A DNA stretch of 64,000 nucleotides from Bacteroidota bacterium (GTDB taxonomy: Bacteria > Bacteroidota > Bacteroidia > Bacteroidales > JAADJA01): the NCBI GenBank assembly GCA_020444515.1, contig JAHLKX010000010.1, positions 94,717 through 158,716 on the forward strand, in the 5' to 3' direction. The position numbers and the translations under genes were made by a program. Positions within the stretch are counted from its first letter, which is position 1. Each line of letters starts with the position of its first letter. Below, in pieces: positions 9,530 to 17,756 of this stretch. Below the pieces are notes generated by a model. The model ran no database searches. It saw nothing but the letters and a program-made list of their open reading frames with translations, and was not told the origin of the DNA.

Positions 9530-9949
9530 ATGAAAGCGATAAAACTTGTATTTACATGCATGGTAATTTTAATTTCAAATGCATTACTTGCCCAGGATCC
9601 CGCGAAAAACAATCTGGATTCACCTCCACCATGGGGTCCTGCCGGATATATAGATGTGAGGTATTACTACCTGCCCGATGTGGAATCCTATTATGATATT
9701 TATGCGGAACAGTTTGTTTGTAATATCGATGGCGAATGGCTACACCGAAACCGACTTCCATCACAATACAGGAACTATGATCTATATGAAGGATACAAAA
9801 TCGTTATGGAAGATTATAAAGGCAATGCACCTTATAAGTTCTTTGAAGATCAAAAAGTAAAATATCCAATAGGTTATCGGGGCCCGGAACAAAAAACAAT
9901 TGGTGAAAATCCGAATAAAGAAAATTCCGACAAGGAAATTAAAGATTAA
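9530..9949 (+). CDS. Small secreted protein, unknown function
   Basis: A 139-residue protein with a clear signal peptide (MKAIKLVFTCMVILISNALLAQ, cleavage near residue 22). The mature part begins with a Pro-rich PPPWGPAGY stretch, then an aromatic-rich YYYLPDVESYYDIY segment and a DGEWLHRNRLP motif. The C-terminus is charged and probably disordered. Similar small periplasmic proteins with tyrosine-rich YYYLPD-type repeats occur in Bacteroidota, but no function is known to me. It is the first gene behind an AraC-type site (9427-9493), suggesting co-regulation with the island, and is likely monocistronic since another site follows at 10048. Confidence 0.7.
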   Translation: MKAIKLVFTCMVILISNALLAQDPAKNNLDSPPPWGPAGYIDVRYYYLPDVESYYDIYAEQFVCNIDGEWLHRNRLPSQYRNYDLYEGYKIVMEDYKGNAPYKFFEDQKVKYPIGYRGPEQKTIGENPNKENSDKEIKD

Positions 9950-10047
9950 AAAAGACTTTGATTAAATAATTGGGTTAAAGCATCGATTGCTTTGAATTTA
10001 CAAGATTTAATAAACCGAATCATATTCCATGCCTCGCATTTCGTGAA

Positions 10048-10114
10048 TGTGTGAATCATGTAAATCTTTTCTTTAATTCTGCCAGGCTTCTTTTAAATCA
10101 AAAAATCACTATTG
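10048..10114 (+). promoter_or_regulatory. AraC-type operator/promoter, site B (degenerate)
   Basis: TGTGTGAATCATGTAAA starts at 10048. The second box, expected at 10079, has decayed (CTGCCAG), but an ATTG -7-like core remains at the conserved 32-bp position (10111-10114). The downstream TTCTGTAATCC matches TTTTGTAATCC behind site E, which also drives an lmo0937-type gene. Confidence 0.55.
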
Positions 10115-10173
10115 TTCTGTAATCCTACTCAATCCTGTTTTCAAAGTAAACTGGAATTTTTAAACCTTATCCT

Positions 10174-10332
10174 ATGAGAATTTTTCTCTATATCATAGCT
10201 ATTATTCTGATTGTCTTTTGGGCAATCGGATTCTTTTTTTACAATACCGGAGGTATAATTCACATTCTTCTTGCTTTGGCCCTATTTGCAATATTACTAA
10301 GGATTTTAATGGGTCCAAAAACCATTTATTAA
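10174..10332 (+). CDS. lmo0937-type small membrane protein (52 aa)
   Basis: A 52-residue, almost entirely hydrophobic protein. An N-terminal membrane segment (about 3-22: FLYIIAIILIVFWAIGFFF) is followed by a short polar turn with YNTGGIIH and a second membrane segment (LLALALFAILLRIL). This matches the lmo0937 family of two-helix membrane peptides, for which no molecular function is established. Two further copies are at 21246 and 22651. It lies behind degenerate AraC-type site B and before site C, so it is probably monocistronic. A role in envelope stress is inferred from the neighbours only. Confidence 0.75.
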   Translation: MRIFLYIIAIILIVFWAIGFFFYNTGGIIHILLALALFAILLRILMGPKTIY

Positions 10333-10412
10333 AACCTTTTGCTTTCATGATCAGTTTTTGAAACCACACTAATTTGTTAATCATTATTGGTGATGCCCAT
10401 TCCATTGTGGAA

Positions 10413-10479
10413 TGTGTGAATCATGTAACTCTTTCCTTTAATTGTGTAATGCTTTCCAACTATAATGAAACCACCTTTG
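10413..10479 (+). promoter_or_regulatory. AraC-type operator/promoter, site C
   Basis: TGTGTGAATCATGTAAC starts at 10413. Its ATGTAAC (10423) is repeated as GTGTAAT at 10444 (21 bp), followed by ACCTTTG with TTTG at 10476-10479 (32 bp). The GTGTAATGCTTTCC block is identical in sites A and D. It drives the CHRD lipoprotein and probably the OmpA gene. Confidence 0.8.
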
Positions 10480-10538
10480 TAATGTGGAATAAATTCACAT
10501 ATGATCCTGCAGAACAGGAATAATAAAAATTTACCAAA

Positions 10539-11360
10539 ATGACTAAAATAAATAAACTAATTGCCTCACTAACGATACTCTTATCAGTAACTATGCTGGT
10601 GTCCATCAGTGGTTGTCAAAAAGATGAAGAGCCTACACCTGTTCCTCCGAAGACAACCAGCTATAACCTGATGGCAGAAGATGTACTTGGTATATCCGGG
10701 AGGGCCACATTTACAGAAACCAATAGCGGCGCAGTAACTATAGATATACTACTAACGGGTGCCGCTTCAGGAACGCATCCGGCAGAACTGTGCGTAAATT
10801 CGGCAGTTGAAGGTGGTTCAGTTATTATAACACTGAATCCCGTTGACGCAACCGGAAAAAGTTCAACAGTTGAAACTACGATGACCTACGCACAACTGAT
10901 TGTTTACGATGGTTTCATTCACGTACTTAAAAGCAGCACCGAACCCGATGTAATTTTAGCTCAAGGTGATATAGGCGGCAATGTAATAACTGCGACTAGT
11001 AAAACTTTTGAGCTGGATACGCTAGGTTCTTTTGGCGTGTCAGGCTCAGCCTTATTTGAAAAAAGGGTTAATGGAAACACCTTGTTAACCATTACCATAT
11101 CAGGTGCTATAGCCGGCGAAATGTACCCGGCGACAATAAACCTGGGTTCAATCGAAACGGTGGGTGGAGGGCCTGTTGTAATGACACTGAACGACGTCGA
11201 TGGAACCTCCGGTAAAAGCTATACGAACATCCGAAAACTTGATAGTGGAATTGTAATTATATATGATAACTGGTTAGTTTACGATGGTTACATAAATATT
11301 TATCAGGACTCGGTTAGTTTAAACAATATAATTTGTCATGGCAATATAGGATCGAATTAG
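10539..11360 (+). CDS. CHRD-like domain lipoprotein
   Basis: A 273-residue predicted lipoprotein. The signal peptide ends in SISGC with the lipidated Cys at residue 26, followed by an acidic/Pro linker. The mature part contains two related CHRD-like beta modules (about 42-150 and 155-270). Each has a TGAxSGTHPAEL or SGAIAGEMYPATI motif, then a TLNxVD-GKS motif and a YDGxIxV strand. CHRD domains are beta-sandwich domains of unclear biochemical role. The gene is first behind AraC-type site C and is followed after 55 bp by the OmpA-family gene, so the two probably form an operon. It likely sits in the outer membrane; the orientation is unknown. Confidence 0.75.
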   Translation: MTKINKLIASLTILLSVTMLVSISGCQKDEEPTPVPPKTTSYNLMAEDVLGISGRATFTETNSGAVTIDILLTGAASGTHPAELCVNSAVEGGSVIITLNPVDATGKSSTVETTMTYAQLIVYDGFIHVLKSSTEPDVILAQGDIGGNVITATSKTFELDTLGSFGVSGSALFEKRVNGNTLLTITISGAIAGEMYPATINLGSIETVGGGPVVMTLNDVDGTSGKSYTNIRKLDSGIVIIYDNWLVYDGYINIYQDSVSLNNIICHGNIGSN

Positions 11361-11415
11361 ACTAAAATTACTGATACTAAAAATACTATTTAATTGAATT
11401 TTAAAAAATACAACT

Positions 11416-12933
11416 ATGAAAACATTCACAAAAAACAAACTACTGATTTTAAGCATACTTATAAGTATGTTTTACACTTGTAATCTATTGGCCCAGGACG
11501 CCAAGTCCATCATTTTTAATGATGCCAATAAAGCCAAACTTCTCGCCATTGAAAAACGGGCAGAAATATTATCCCCTTCAAATTTTGATGACGGATTGAA
11601 ATATTATGAAAAAGCTAATTCGGCATATGAAAGCGACGACAATCTGGCTGATATCAAAGAATATTTGAAGGAATCTATTAATTATTTCCAGAAATCAACC
11701 AGCGAAATCGATGTCATGGAAGTTCTTTTTGCTGAGACCTTGAATTCCAGGGATGATGCTCTTGACGCCGGGGCAGATACATACGAAAAAGAATTGTGGG
11801 GGGATGCACAAGATGAATTCAGAGATGCAACCAACCAGTATGAAAAAGGCAATTCAGATAGGGCAAAAGAAAAAGGTAATGAAGCATATGATTTATACCG
11901 TAAGGCAGAACTTGCTGCGATTAAATCAAATTTATTCAATAGTGCCAGGGAATTAATTGCAAAAGCCGAAAACATGAAAGCCGAAAAATATGCCCCCAAA
12001 ACCCTTGCTAAGGCCAAAAAGAGTCTGGAAGATGGTCAAAATGCATTGGAAACTGAACGTTATGATACGGATAAACCGCGTATGCTGGCAAAAAATGCAG
12101 AATACGAAGCACAACATACCATTTACCTTGTAAATTATATCAATAAGATGGAAGATCAGGATAAGGAAACTGAAGATCTGATCTTAAAAGGTGAATCCTA
12201 TCTTACACAGATTGGTGATGCTACCGGAATGTCAGTTCAATTTGATGAAGGAAGCGGGATTGCAGCCGGAAAAATATCGGCCAATGTAATCGAACTGAAA
12301 GACAACATTTCACTGCTAAACCATAACCTGAATATTTGTGAAACCTCCGTGGCTAACCAACAAAAGCAAATTGCCGCATATACGCAACAGATTAAAAACA
12401 TGGGCAGCGAGCAACAGGAACAAAGTGCTGAGGCTTTGAGAAAACAGCAAATGCTGGAAGATCAGATAGCTTATGATCAGCATGTTGCTCAGAAATTTGA
12501 TGAGGTTTTTAATATGTTTGATTTGAATGAAGCCGACGTGTTCCGTCAGGGTAACGATATCATACTGCGGATGACTGGTTTTAATTTTGATATTGGCAGC
12601 GCTGAAGTAAAACCTGAAAATTATACCCTGCTGACAAAAGTCCAAAAAGCCATAAACATATTCTCCGAAAGCCAGATCGTTATTCAGGGCCATACAGATT
12701 CGCAGGGAGGTGACAGCATGAACATGACATTATCTCAAAAAAGAGCCGATGCCGTCAGGGAATACTTAATGGCCAATATGCCTGATTATGACCAGTCAAA
12801 TATTGCTTCTGTTGGATTTGGTGAAACTAAGCCTGTTGAAAACAATGAAACCAATTACGGCAGATCTCAAAACAGGCGTATTGATGTTGTCATTAAAGTA
12901 AAGGCAGTATTAGAAACTGCCAGCACAAATTAG
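11416..12933 (+). CDS. OmpA-family protein with helical repeat N-terminus
   Basis: A 505-residue exported protein with a signal peptide (about 1-26, ending NLLAQ). Residues 30-260 are helical and charged, with TPR-like or DUF4398-like pairs (DGLKYYEKANSAYES, KAKKSLEDGQNALE). A coiled-coil stretch rich in Gln and Glu runs from about 285 to 365. The C-terminal OmpA peptidoglycan-binding domain (about 380-495) shows FDIGSAEVKPE, VIQGHTDSQGG, LSQKRADAVREYL and the GRSQNRRIDVVI ending, including the Asp and Arg that contact diaminopimelate. It probably anchors the outer membrane to peptidoglycan. It follows the CHRD lipoprotein gene and ends at a strong terminator (12976-13008). Confidence 0.85.
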   Translation: MKTFTKNKLLILSILISMFYTCNLLAQDAKSIIFNDANKAKLLAIEKRAEILSPSNFDDGLKYYEKANSAYESDDNLADIKEYLKESINYFQKSTSEIDVMEVLFAETLNSRDDALDAGADTYEKELWGDAQDEFRDATNQYEKGNSDRAKEKGNEAYDLYRKAELAAIKSNLFNSARELIAKAENMKAEKYAPKTLAKAKKSLEDGQNALETERYDTDKPRMLAKNAEYEAQHTIYLVNYINKMEDQDKETEDLILKGESYLTQIGDATGMSVQFDEGSGIAAGKISANVIELKDNISLLNHNLNICETSVANQQKQIAAYTQQIKNMGSEQQEQSAEALRKQQMLEDQIAYDQHVAQKFDEVFNMFDLNEADVFRQGNDIILRMTGFNFDIGSAEVKPENYTLLTKVQKAINIFSESQIVIQGHTDSQGGDSMNMTLSQKRADAVREYLMANMPDYDQSNIASVGFGETKPVENNETNYGRSQNRRIDVVIKVKAVLETASTN

Positions 12934-12975
12934 AAAAGCAAATAAAATGCTTACTCGTTAGTCAAAATAAAAATT

Positions 12976-13008
12976 GCACAGGATTAATATTTCGCTTTAA
13001 TCCTGTGC
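12976..13008 (+). terminator. Rho-independent-type terminator after the OmpA gene
   Basis: A 12-bp perfect stem, GCACAGGATTAA (12976-12987) with TTAATCCTGTGC (12997-13008), followed by a T-rich TTATTTATAG. It separates the site-C operon from the lipoprotein/YtxH genes. Confidence 0.75.
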
Positions 13009-13096
13009 TTATTTATAGTTTTCCGCTGACTGAACCTTCGTTAGAGGATACTTTCATAAAAAAGAAATAAAAAATTAAAACAATAATATAAACAAT

Positions 13097-13549
13097 ATGA
13101 AAAAAACAATTTTCATCCTTGCAATAGCTACGATTGTTGCAGGAACATTGATTACCAGCTGCGAGCTAACAAACAAGAAAGCAGAAAAGGCCCCTGATAA
13201 AATGCAAAATACATTGAATGATGATGAATTACAACTAGAAGAGGGCAGGTTAACCGGAGATTCAATTTCTGAATATCAAAAATTCAAGATTGAATCGGAA
13301 GAAAAAATTCTGGCTTTTGAAAATACCATAGCCGATTTCAAGATAAAAATCGAAAATGGGAAAAAGGAAACAAAGGCTGAATACGAAAAGAAACTGGCCT
13401 CCTTAGAACAAAAGAACAACGAGCTGAAAAAGAAGCTTGAGGATTACAAAGAAGACGGAAAGGATAACTGGGCACAATTTAAAAGTGTTTTTAATCAGGA
13501 TATGGATGAATTAAGTAAGTCATTTAATGAGTTAACTAAAAAAATATAA
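13097..13549 (+). CDS. Coiled-coil lipoprotein, paralogue 1
   Basis: A 150-residue predicted lipoprotein with lipobox LITSC (lipidated Cys22). A short acidic linker (about 30-60) is followed by a long charged helix (about 65-135) with ASLEQKNNELKKKLEDYKED, suggesting a coiled coil. A close paralogue at 19826-20287 shares the signal peptide style, an LNDDE/MNDDE linker, the ASLEQKN-KKL-DYKEDGKD block and the DMDEL ending. No enzymatic motif is seen. It is 2 bp upstream of the YtxH-domain gene, so the two are cotranscribed. It may act as a spacer or anchor between the outer membrane and the wall, which is an inference from shape. Confidence 0.7.
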   Translation: MKKTIFILAIATIVAGTLITSCELTNKKAEKAPDKMQNTLNDDELQLEEGRLTGDSISEYQKFKIESEEKILAFENTIADFKIKIENGKKETKAEYEKKLASLEQKNNELKKKLEDYKEDGKDNWAQFKSVFNQDMDELSKSFNELTKKI

Positions 13550-13551
13550 TT

Positions 13552-13827
13552 ATGAAATCAGGCAAAGTAGTATTAGGATTAGTGGCCGGCTTTGCTACAG
13601 GCACCTTATTGGGATTGCTTTTTGCACCGGATAAGGGAACGGATACCCGCAAAAAGATTTCAAAAAAGCAGCATAAATATTCGAATGCTGCAGAAAAAAA
13701 ATTCAATACGTTTATTGATGAAATCACTGAAAAATTTGATGCGTTAATGAATGAAATCGGGTTTGGAAAATCTGAGACCACTGTAAAAGCAAACGAAGGA
13801 AAAAAAGAAGCAGATCATTCAGCATAA
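13552..13827 (+). CDS. YtxH domain-containing protein
   Basis: A 91-residue protein with the YtxH pattern: a glycine-rich N-terminal membrane segment (LGLVAGFATGTLLGLLFAP, about 8-26), then DKGTDTRKKISKK and an amphipathic charged helix with a FIDEITEKFDALMNEIGFGK stretch. YtxH proteins are general-stress or membrane-associated small proteins in many bacteria; the molecular role is unknown. It lies directly behind the lipoprotein gene (2-bp gap) and 94 bp before the AI-2E-type permease gene. Confidence 0.85.
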   Translation: MKSGKVVLGLVAGFATGTLLGLLFAPDKGTDTRKKISKKQHKYSNAAEKKFNTFIDEITEKFDALMNEIGFGKSETTVKANEGKKEADHSA

Positions 13828-13921
13828 ATATTTTCGGTTTGCATCGCTTTAATACATATCCCATTGGTCACTAAATATTTTATTACCAGTTACATTAAAC
13901 AGAAAATCACTTCGGCACGAC

Positions 13922-15043
13922 ATGATAAATAAAGCCCAAAGTCTACCATTTTCAATAAAGGCATCCATATTATTAATCGGAATGTTTGCCTTTATTTCCA
14001 TGTTGTACATCGGAAGAGGCATTATTGTACCCATCATTTTCGCCATTATGATTGCCATCGTGCTACATCCGGTGGTTAATTTTTTTGTAAGGAAGAAAGT
14101 AAACAGGGTATTTGCTATAATCATCACTTTGGTGCTGGCTGTCCTGATCTTAGCCGGGTTTGGTTTTTTTTTATATTCCCAGGCGACCCGGTTTGGTGAA
14201 TCATGGCCAAAGCTGGTAGAAACGTTTACCGAAATATTCAATTCCACCTCTGCATGGGCTTCTGATCAGTTCAATATTAGCCCTGAAAAAATACAGGTTT
14301 GGATTGCAGAAACCAAAGCTGATCTGCTCAACACAAGCGGCAATGCCATCGGGCAAACGCTTATAAATGTTGGCAGTAGTTTGGTGATCTTGTTCATACT
14401 TCCTGTTTACATTTTTTTGATATTATTTTACGAACCGCTCTTGCTTGAATTTATCCGCAGGTTATTTGGTCAGAGCCATCGCAGTATGGTGAGCAATATA
14501 GCCACCAGGATAAAAACCGTCATACAACTTTATCTTACGGGCCTGGTGATTGAACTTGTAATAATGGCAGCCCTGAATTCTATTGCGCTATTAATACTTG
14601 GTATTGAATACGCTATCCTTCTCGGTGTTATCGGAGCTGTTCTCAATCTTATTCCTTATATCGGAGGCATTGTGGCTGTGGCACTGCCCATGATGATCGC
14701 ATTGGTCACCAAAACCTCGCCATGGTTTGCGCTTTATGTACTGGCGGTCTATTATTTTATTCAATTGATTGATAACAATTACATCGTCCCTAAAATAGTT
14801 GCCTCCAAAGTAAAAGTCAATGCCCTTGTTTCTATCATTGTAATTCTGGCCTTTGGCGCATTATGGGGCATCCCGGGGATGTTTATTTCAATTCCACTAA
14901 CAGCAATTGTGAAAGTCATTTTCGACCACATTGAACCTTTAAAACCCTGGGGATTTTTATTGGGCGACACCATGCCCGAGGTAGCCATATTTAAGATCAA
15001 GATCAAAAAGAAAATAGTGAAGGAGTCGGCAATTTCTGAATAA
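13922..15043 (+). CDS. AI-2E family transporter (permease)
   Basis: A 373-residue integral membrane protein of the AI-2E/PerM family. Two N-terminal transmembrane segments (about 16-55) and a third near 62-85 precede a soluble helical stretch (about 88-140). Further segments follow, including the conserved GVIGAVLNLIPYIGG region (about 237-252) and a C-terminal IPGMFISIPLTAIVKVIFDH segment. The family includes autoinducer export and sodium/proton antiport candidates; the substrate here is unknown. It lies between the YtxH gene and the mlaE-like gene, 47 bp before the latter, so it probably shares their transcript. Confidence 0.85.
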   Translation: MINKAQSLPFSIKASILLIGMFAFISMLYIGRGIIVPIIFAIMIAIVLHPVVNFFVRKKVNRVFAIIITLVLAVLILAGFGFFLYSQATRFGESWPKLVETFTEIFNSTSAWASDQFNISPEKIQVWIAETKADLLNTSGNAIGQTLINVGSSLVILFILPVYIFLILFYEPLLLEFIRRLFGQSHRSMVSNIATRIKTVIQLYLTGLVIELVIMAALNSIALLILGIEYAILLGVIGAVLNLIPYIGGIVAVALPMMIALVTKTSPWFALYVLAVYYFIQLIDNNYIVPKIVASKVKVNALVSIIVILAFGALWGIPGMFISIPLTAIVKVIFDHIEPLKPWGFLLGDTMPEVAIFKIKIKKKIVKESAISE

Positions 15044-15090
15044 TTTTTTTAGAGAACAGACCAGAAGAAGCTAATGAGAGCACCATAAAA

Positions 15091-15930
15091 ATGAAAAAGA
15101 AAATACCCATCATAAAAGTAAAAACTTTCGCTACTACCCAATCCATCAAACTCAGCGAAAAAGCAATCGAAAGAACAAAAAAGGCACATGGTTTTTTCTC
15201 TGAAGTTGGCAATATGTCTGTATTCGTTGGAAGGATCTTCAGGGAAACATTTTCTCGCAATTTTGAATTTAAAGAATTTATTCGTCAGTGTTTTGAGATA
15301 GGGAATAAGTCGTTGCCGTTGGTTGCCATCACCGGCGCCATTATGGGTATTGTACTTACCATTCAATCCAGACCTGCCCTGGCAGAATTTGGGGCTGTTA
15401 CCATGCTTCCCGGCATGGTTGCTATTTCCATTATTCGCGAAATCGGCCCGGTGATTACAGCTTTGATCTGTGCGGGTAAAGTAGGGTCGGGTATGGGAGC
15501 AGAGCTTGGATCAATGAGAGTGACCGAGCAAATCGATGCCATGGAGGTATCTGCCACCAGTCCTATCAAATTTCTCGTCGTAACGCGCGTAATAGCAGCC
15601 ACCATCATGTTGCCTATTCTGGTATTGTTCGCTGATGCTTTTGGGTTAATGGGAAGCTGGGCCGGTTATAATATAAAGGGAGACATGAACTTTGTTTTAT
15701 TTTTTTCCCGGGCTTTTGGATCCATTGATTTCATGGATTTCTTTCCGGCACTTATTAAATCTTTTTTCTTCGGAGCTGTTATTGGCATTGTTGGATGCTA
15801 CAAAGGATTCAATGCCGGCAGAGGTACCGAAAGTGTTGGGAAGGCTGCTAACTCAGCTGTGGTACTGGCTTCCTTGCTTGTGATCATGGTGGATATGGTG
15901 GCTGTTCAATTAACGGATATGTTGCAATGA
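15091..15930 (+). CDS. mlaE: MlaE-family ABC transporter permease
   Basis: A 279-residue permease of the MlaE family, which works in retrograde or anterograde phospholipid transport between the membranes. A soluble N-terminal part (about 1-65) leads into the permease core with GAIMGIVLTIQSRPAL, the hallmark GKVGSGMGAELGSMRVTEQI (about 130-149) and a C-terminal ANSAVVLASLLVIMVDMVAV segment. It overlaps the ATPase gene by four bases (ATGA), indicating tight translational coupling. The substrate is inferred from the family. Confidence 0.9.
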   Translation: MKKKIPIIKVKTFATTQSIKLSEKAIERTKKAHGFFSEVGNMSVFVGRIFRETFSRNFEFKEFIRQCFEIGNKSLPLVAITGAIMGIVLTIQSRPALAEFGAVTMLPGMVAISIIREIGPVITALICAGKVGSGMGAELGSMRVTEQIDAMEVSATSPIKFLVVTRVIAATIMLPILVLFADAFGLMGSWAGYNIKGDMNFVLFFSRAFGSIDFMDFFPALIKSFFFGAVIGIVGCYKGFNAGRGTESVGKAANSAVVLASLLVIMVDMVAVQLTDMLQ

Positions 15931-16697
15931 AAAACTTAACAACAGATAGCGTCAAGAAAGTTTCAGCAGGGGAAACTATGATTGAAATCAAAAATCTGAG
16001 AAAGGGTTTTGATGCACAAGATGTATTAACCAATGTTTCATTAAAACTTTTATCCGGTGAAAACCTGGTAGTGCTTGGAAAATCGGGATCAGGCAAGTCA
16101 GTCCTGATCAAATGCATTGTCCGATTACTGGATCCTGACGATGGAACTATTGAAGTGCTTGGAACAGAAGTAAATTCATTGGACAAAAAAGAATTGGGTG
16201 AATTGAGGAAGAAAATCGGTTTCCTTTTCCAGAGTGGAGCCCTTTATGACTCTATGACCGTGAGACAAAACCTGGAATTTCCGTTACGCCGAATTAAAAA
16301 AAATCTGAGCAAGAAAGAAATCGGTGAAAAAATAAATGAGGTACTGGAAAATGTCGGGCTTGAGAATGCTTTGAACAAGATGCCTTCGGAACTGTCAGGC
16401 GGAATGCGTAAGCGAATAAGCCTGGCTCGCACCATCGTGGTGGATCCCCTCATCATGCTCTACGATGAGCCTACAACAGGACTCGACCCGGTTACGTCTG
16501 ACGAAATAAGTTCGCTTATCAATGCAGTTCAGAAAAAATACAAAACGTCATCCATTATCATTACGCATGATATTGAATGTGCTAGGATCACCGCCGACCG
16601 CGCAGTCATGTTGAAGAGCGGAGAAGTGTATGCCGAAGGCGGGATCGATGATTTTCAAAATTCGGAAGATCCTTTAATAAAGTCATTTTTCAAGTAA
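15927..16697 (+). CDS. mlaF: MlaF-family ABC transporter ATP-binding protein
   Basis: A 256-residue ABC ATPase. The Walker A is GKSGSGKSVLIK (about 51-62), the Q-loop is LFQSGALYDSMTV, the signature is LSGGMRKRISLAR (about 152-164), the Walker B with catalytic Glu is LIMLYDEPTTGLDP (about 171-184), and the H-loop is IITHD. The SGALYDSMTV segment after the Q-loop and the GGMRKR signature are typical of the Mla/Ttg2A group. It is 16 bp upstream of the MCE-domain gene. It provides the energy for the MlaE permease. Confidence 0.92.
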   Translation: MKNLTTDSVKKVSAGETMIEIKNLRKGFDAQDVLTNVSLKLLSGENLVVLGKSGSGKSVLIKCIVRLLDPDDGTIEVLGTEVNSLDKKELGELRKKIGFLFQSGALYDSMTVRQNLEFPLRRIKKNLSKKEIGEKINEVLENVGLENALNKMPSELSGGMRKRISLARTIVVDPLIMLYDEPTTGLDPVTSDEISSLINAVQKKYKTSSIIITHDIECARITADRAVMLKSGEVYAEGGIDDFQNSEDPLIKSFFK

Positions 16698-16713
16698 TTT
16701 AAGATCTAAAGCT

Positions 16714-17688
16714 ATGAGCTCATCAACATTTAAAGTGCGATTGGGATTGTTTGTTGCCGGAGGGTTTTTACTCCTCATTATCGGCATATTTATGATAGGC
16801 AGACAAAAAAATCTATTTAACCCTGTATTCAAACTTTCGACTACCTTCTATAATGTAAGCGGATTGCAGGTGGGAAATAATGTTCGCTTTTCAGGTATTA
16901 ATATAGGAACGGTCGACATTGTTAAAATTATTAATGATTCAACCATACAGGTGGATATGCTAATAAAAAAGGATATACAACCCTTTATTAAATCCGACTG
17001 CCAGGCTGCGATCGGTTCCGAAGGAATTATCGGTGACCGGGTATTGATCATAACGCAAGGTTCCACTGATGCTGAATCGGTAAAAGACGGGGATATGCTG
17101 TTATCAATAGAACCAGTTGAGTTGGATGCCATCGTGGCAAGTTTACAAATATCAGCAACAAATGCCGAAGTAGTAACCAAACAACTGGCCGAAGTAATGA
17201 TCAATGTTAACCAGGGTAATGGTACCATTGGCAGACTGATTCAGGATTCGACCATTGCTGAAAATATCAATGATATTATTATAAATTTTAAGGAGTTAAG
17301 CATCGGTTCGGAGGAAAAGCTGGCAATTATCATGAACAACCTGAATACAAATATCGATTCGATCATGGCCAGCCTCAATTTAACAGCTGCAAATACAGTG
17401 ATGACATCCGGGCAAATGAATGAAATCATGACGAAAATCAATGAAGGAGACGGCACACTTGGTTTGCTGATACAGGATACCACCATGTCGGGGAATTTAA
17501 GTCAAACTTTCGAAAACCTGGAAACGAGCACAGCAAGTCTGGATGAAAACATGACCGCTTTAAAAAGCAGCTTCCTTCTGAGGGGATATTTCAAAAAGCA
17601 GGAAAAGAAAAGGATAAAAGCAGAAAAGAATGCGATTGAGATGGATGCAAAAATAGCTGCTGAAGAATTAAAAGAGGAGGGGAAATAA
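16714..17688 (+). CDS. mlaD: MlaD/MCE-domain substrate-binding protein
   Basis: A 324-residue inner-membrane-anchored periplasmic protein. One N-terminal transmembrane helix (LGLFVAGGFLLLIIGIFMIG, about 10-29) precedes the MCE domain (about 38-115) with VSGLQVGNNVRFSGINIGTV and SEGIIGDRVLII. The C-terminal part (about 125-300) is helical and contains two copies of a NxGxGTxGxLIQDxT motif (near 169 and 248). MCE proteins form hexameric lipid tunnels. It completes the mlaE-mlaF-mlaD set, with a barrel gene 18-68 bp downstream depending on the start. Confidence 0.88.
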   Translation: MSSSTFKVRLGLFVAGGFLLLIIGIFMIGRQKNLFNPVFKLSTTFYNVSGLQVGNNVRFSGINIGTVDIVKIINDSTIQVDMLIKKDIQPFIKSDCQAAIGSEGIIGDRVLIITQGSTDAESVKDGDMLLSIEPVELDAIVASLQISATNAEVVTKQLAEVMINVNQGNGTIGRLIQDSTIAENINDIIINFKELSIGSEEKLAIIMNNLNTNIDSIMASLNLTAANTVMTSGQMNEIMTKINEGDGTLGLLIQDTTMSGNLSQTFENLETSTASLDENMTALKSSFLLRGYFKKQEKKRIKAEKNAIEMDAKIAAEELKEEGK

Positions 17689-17756
17689 CAACTACAGTTT
17701 GACAGGTGGCATTATTATCAAGGAATTATGAGATATTACATGAAACATCATGGGCT

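Noticed and set aside
13005..13040. Possible AraC-type site before the first coiled-coil lipoprotein (GTGCTTA and an ACCTTCG core at the right distance)
   Set aside because: The upper box is missing, GTG falls in the terminator stem and the TTTTCC block is at a different distance, so the match is probably chance.
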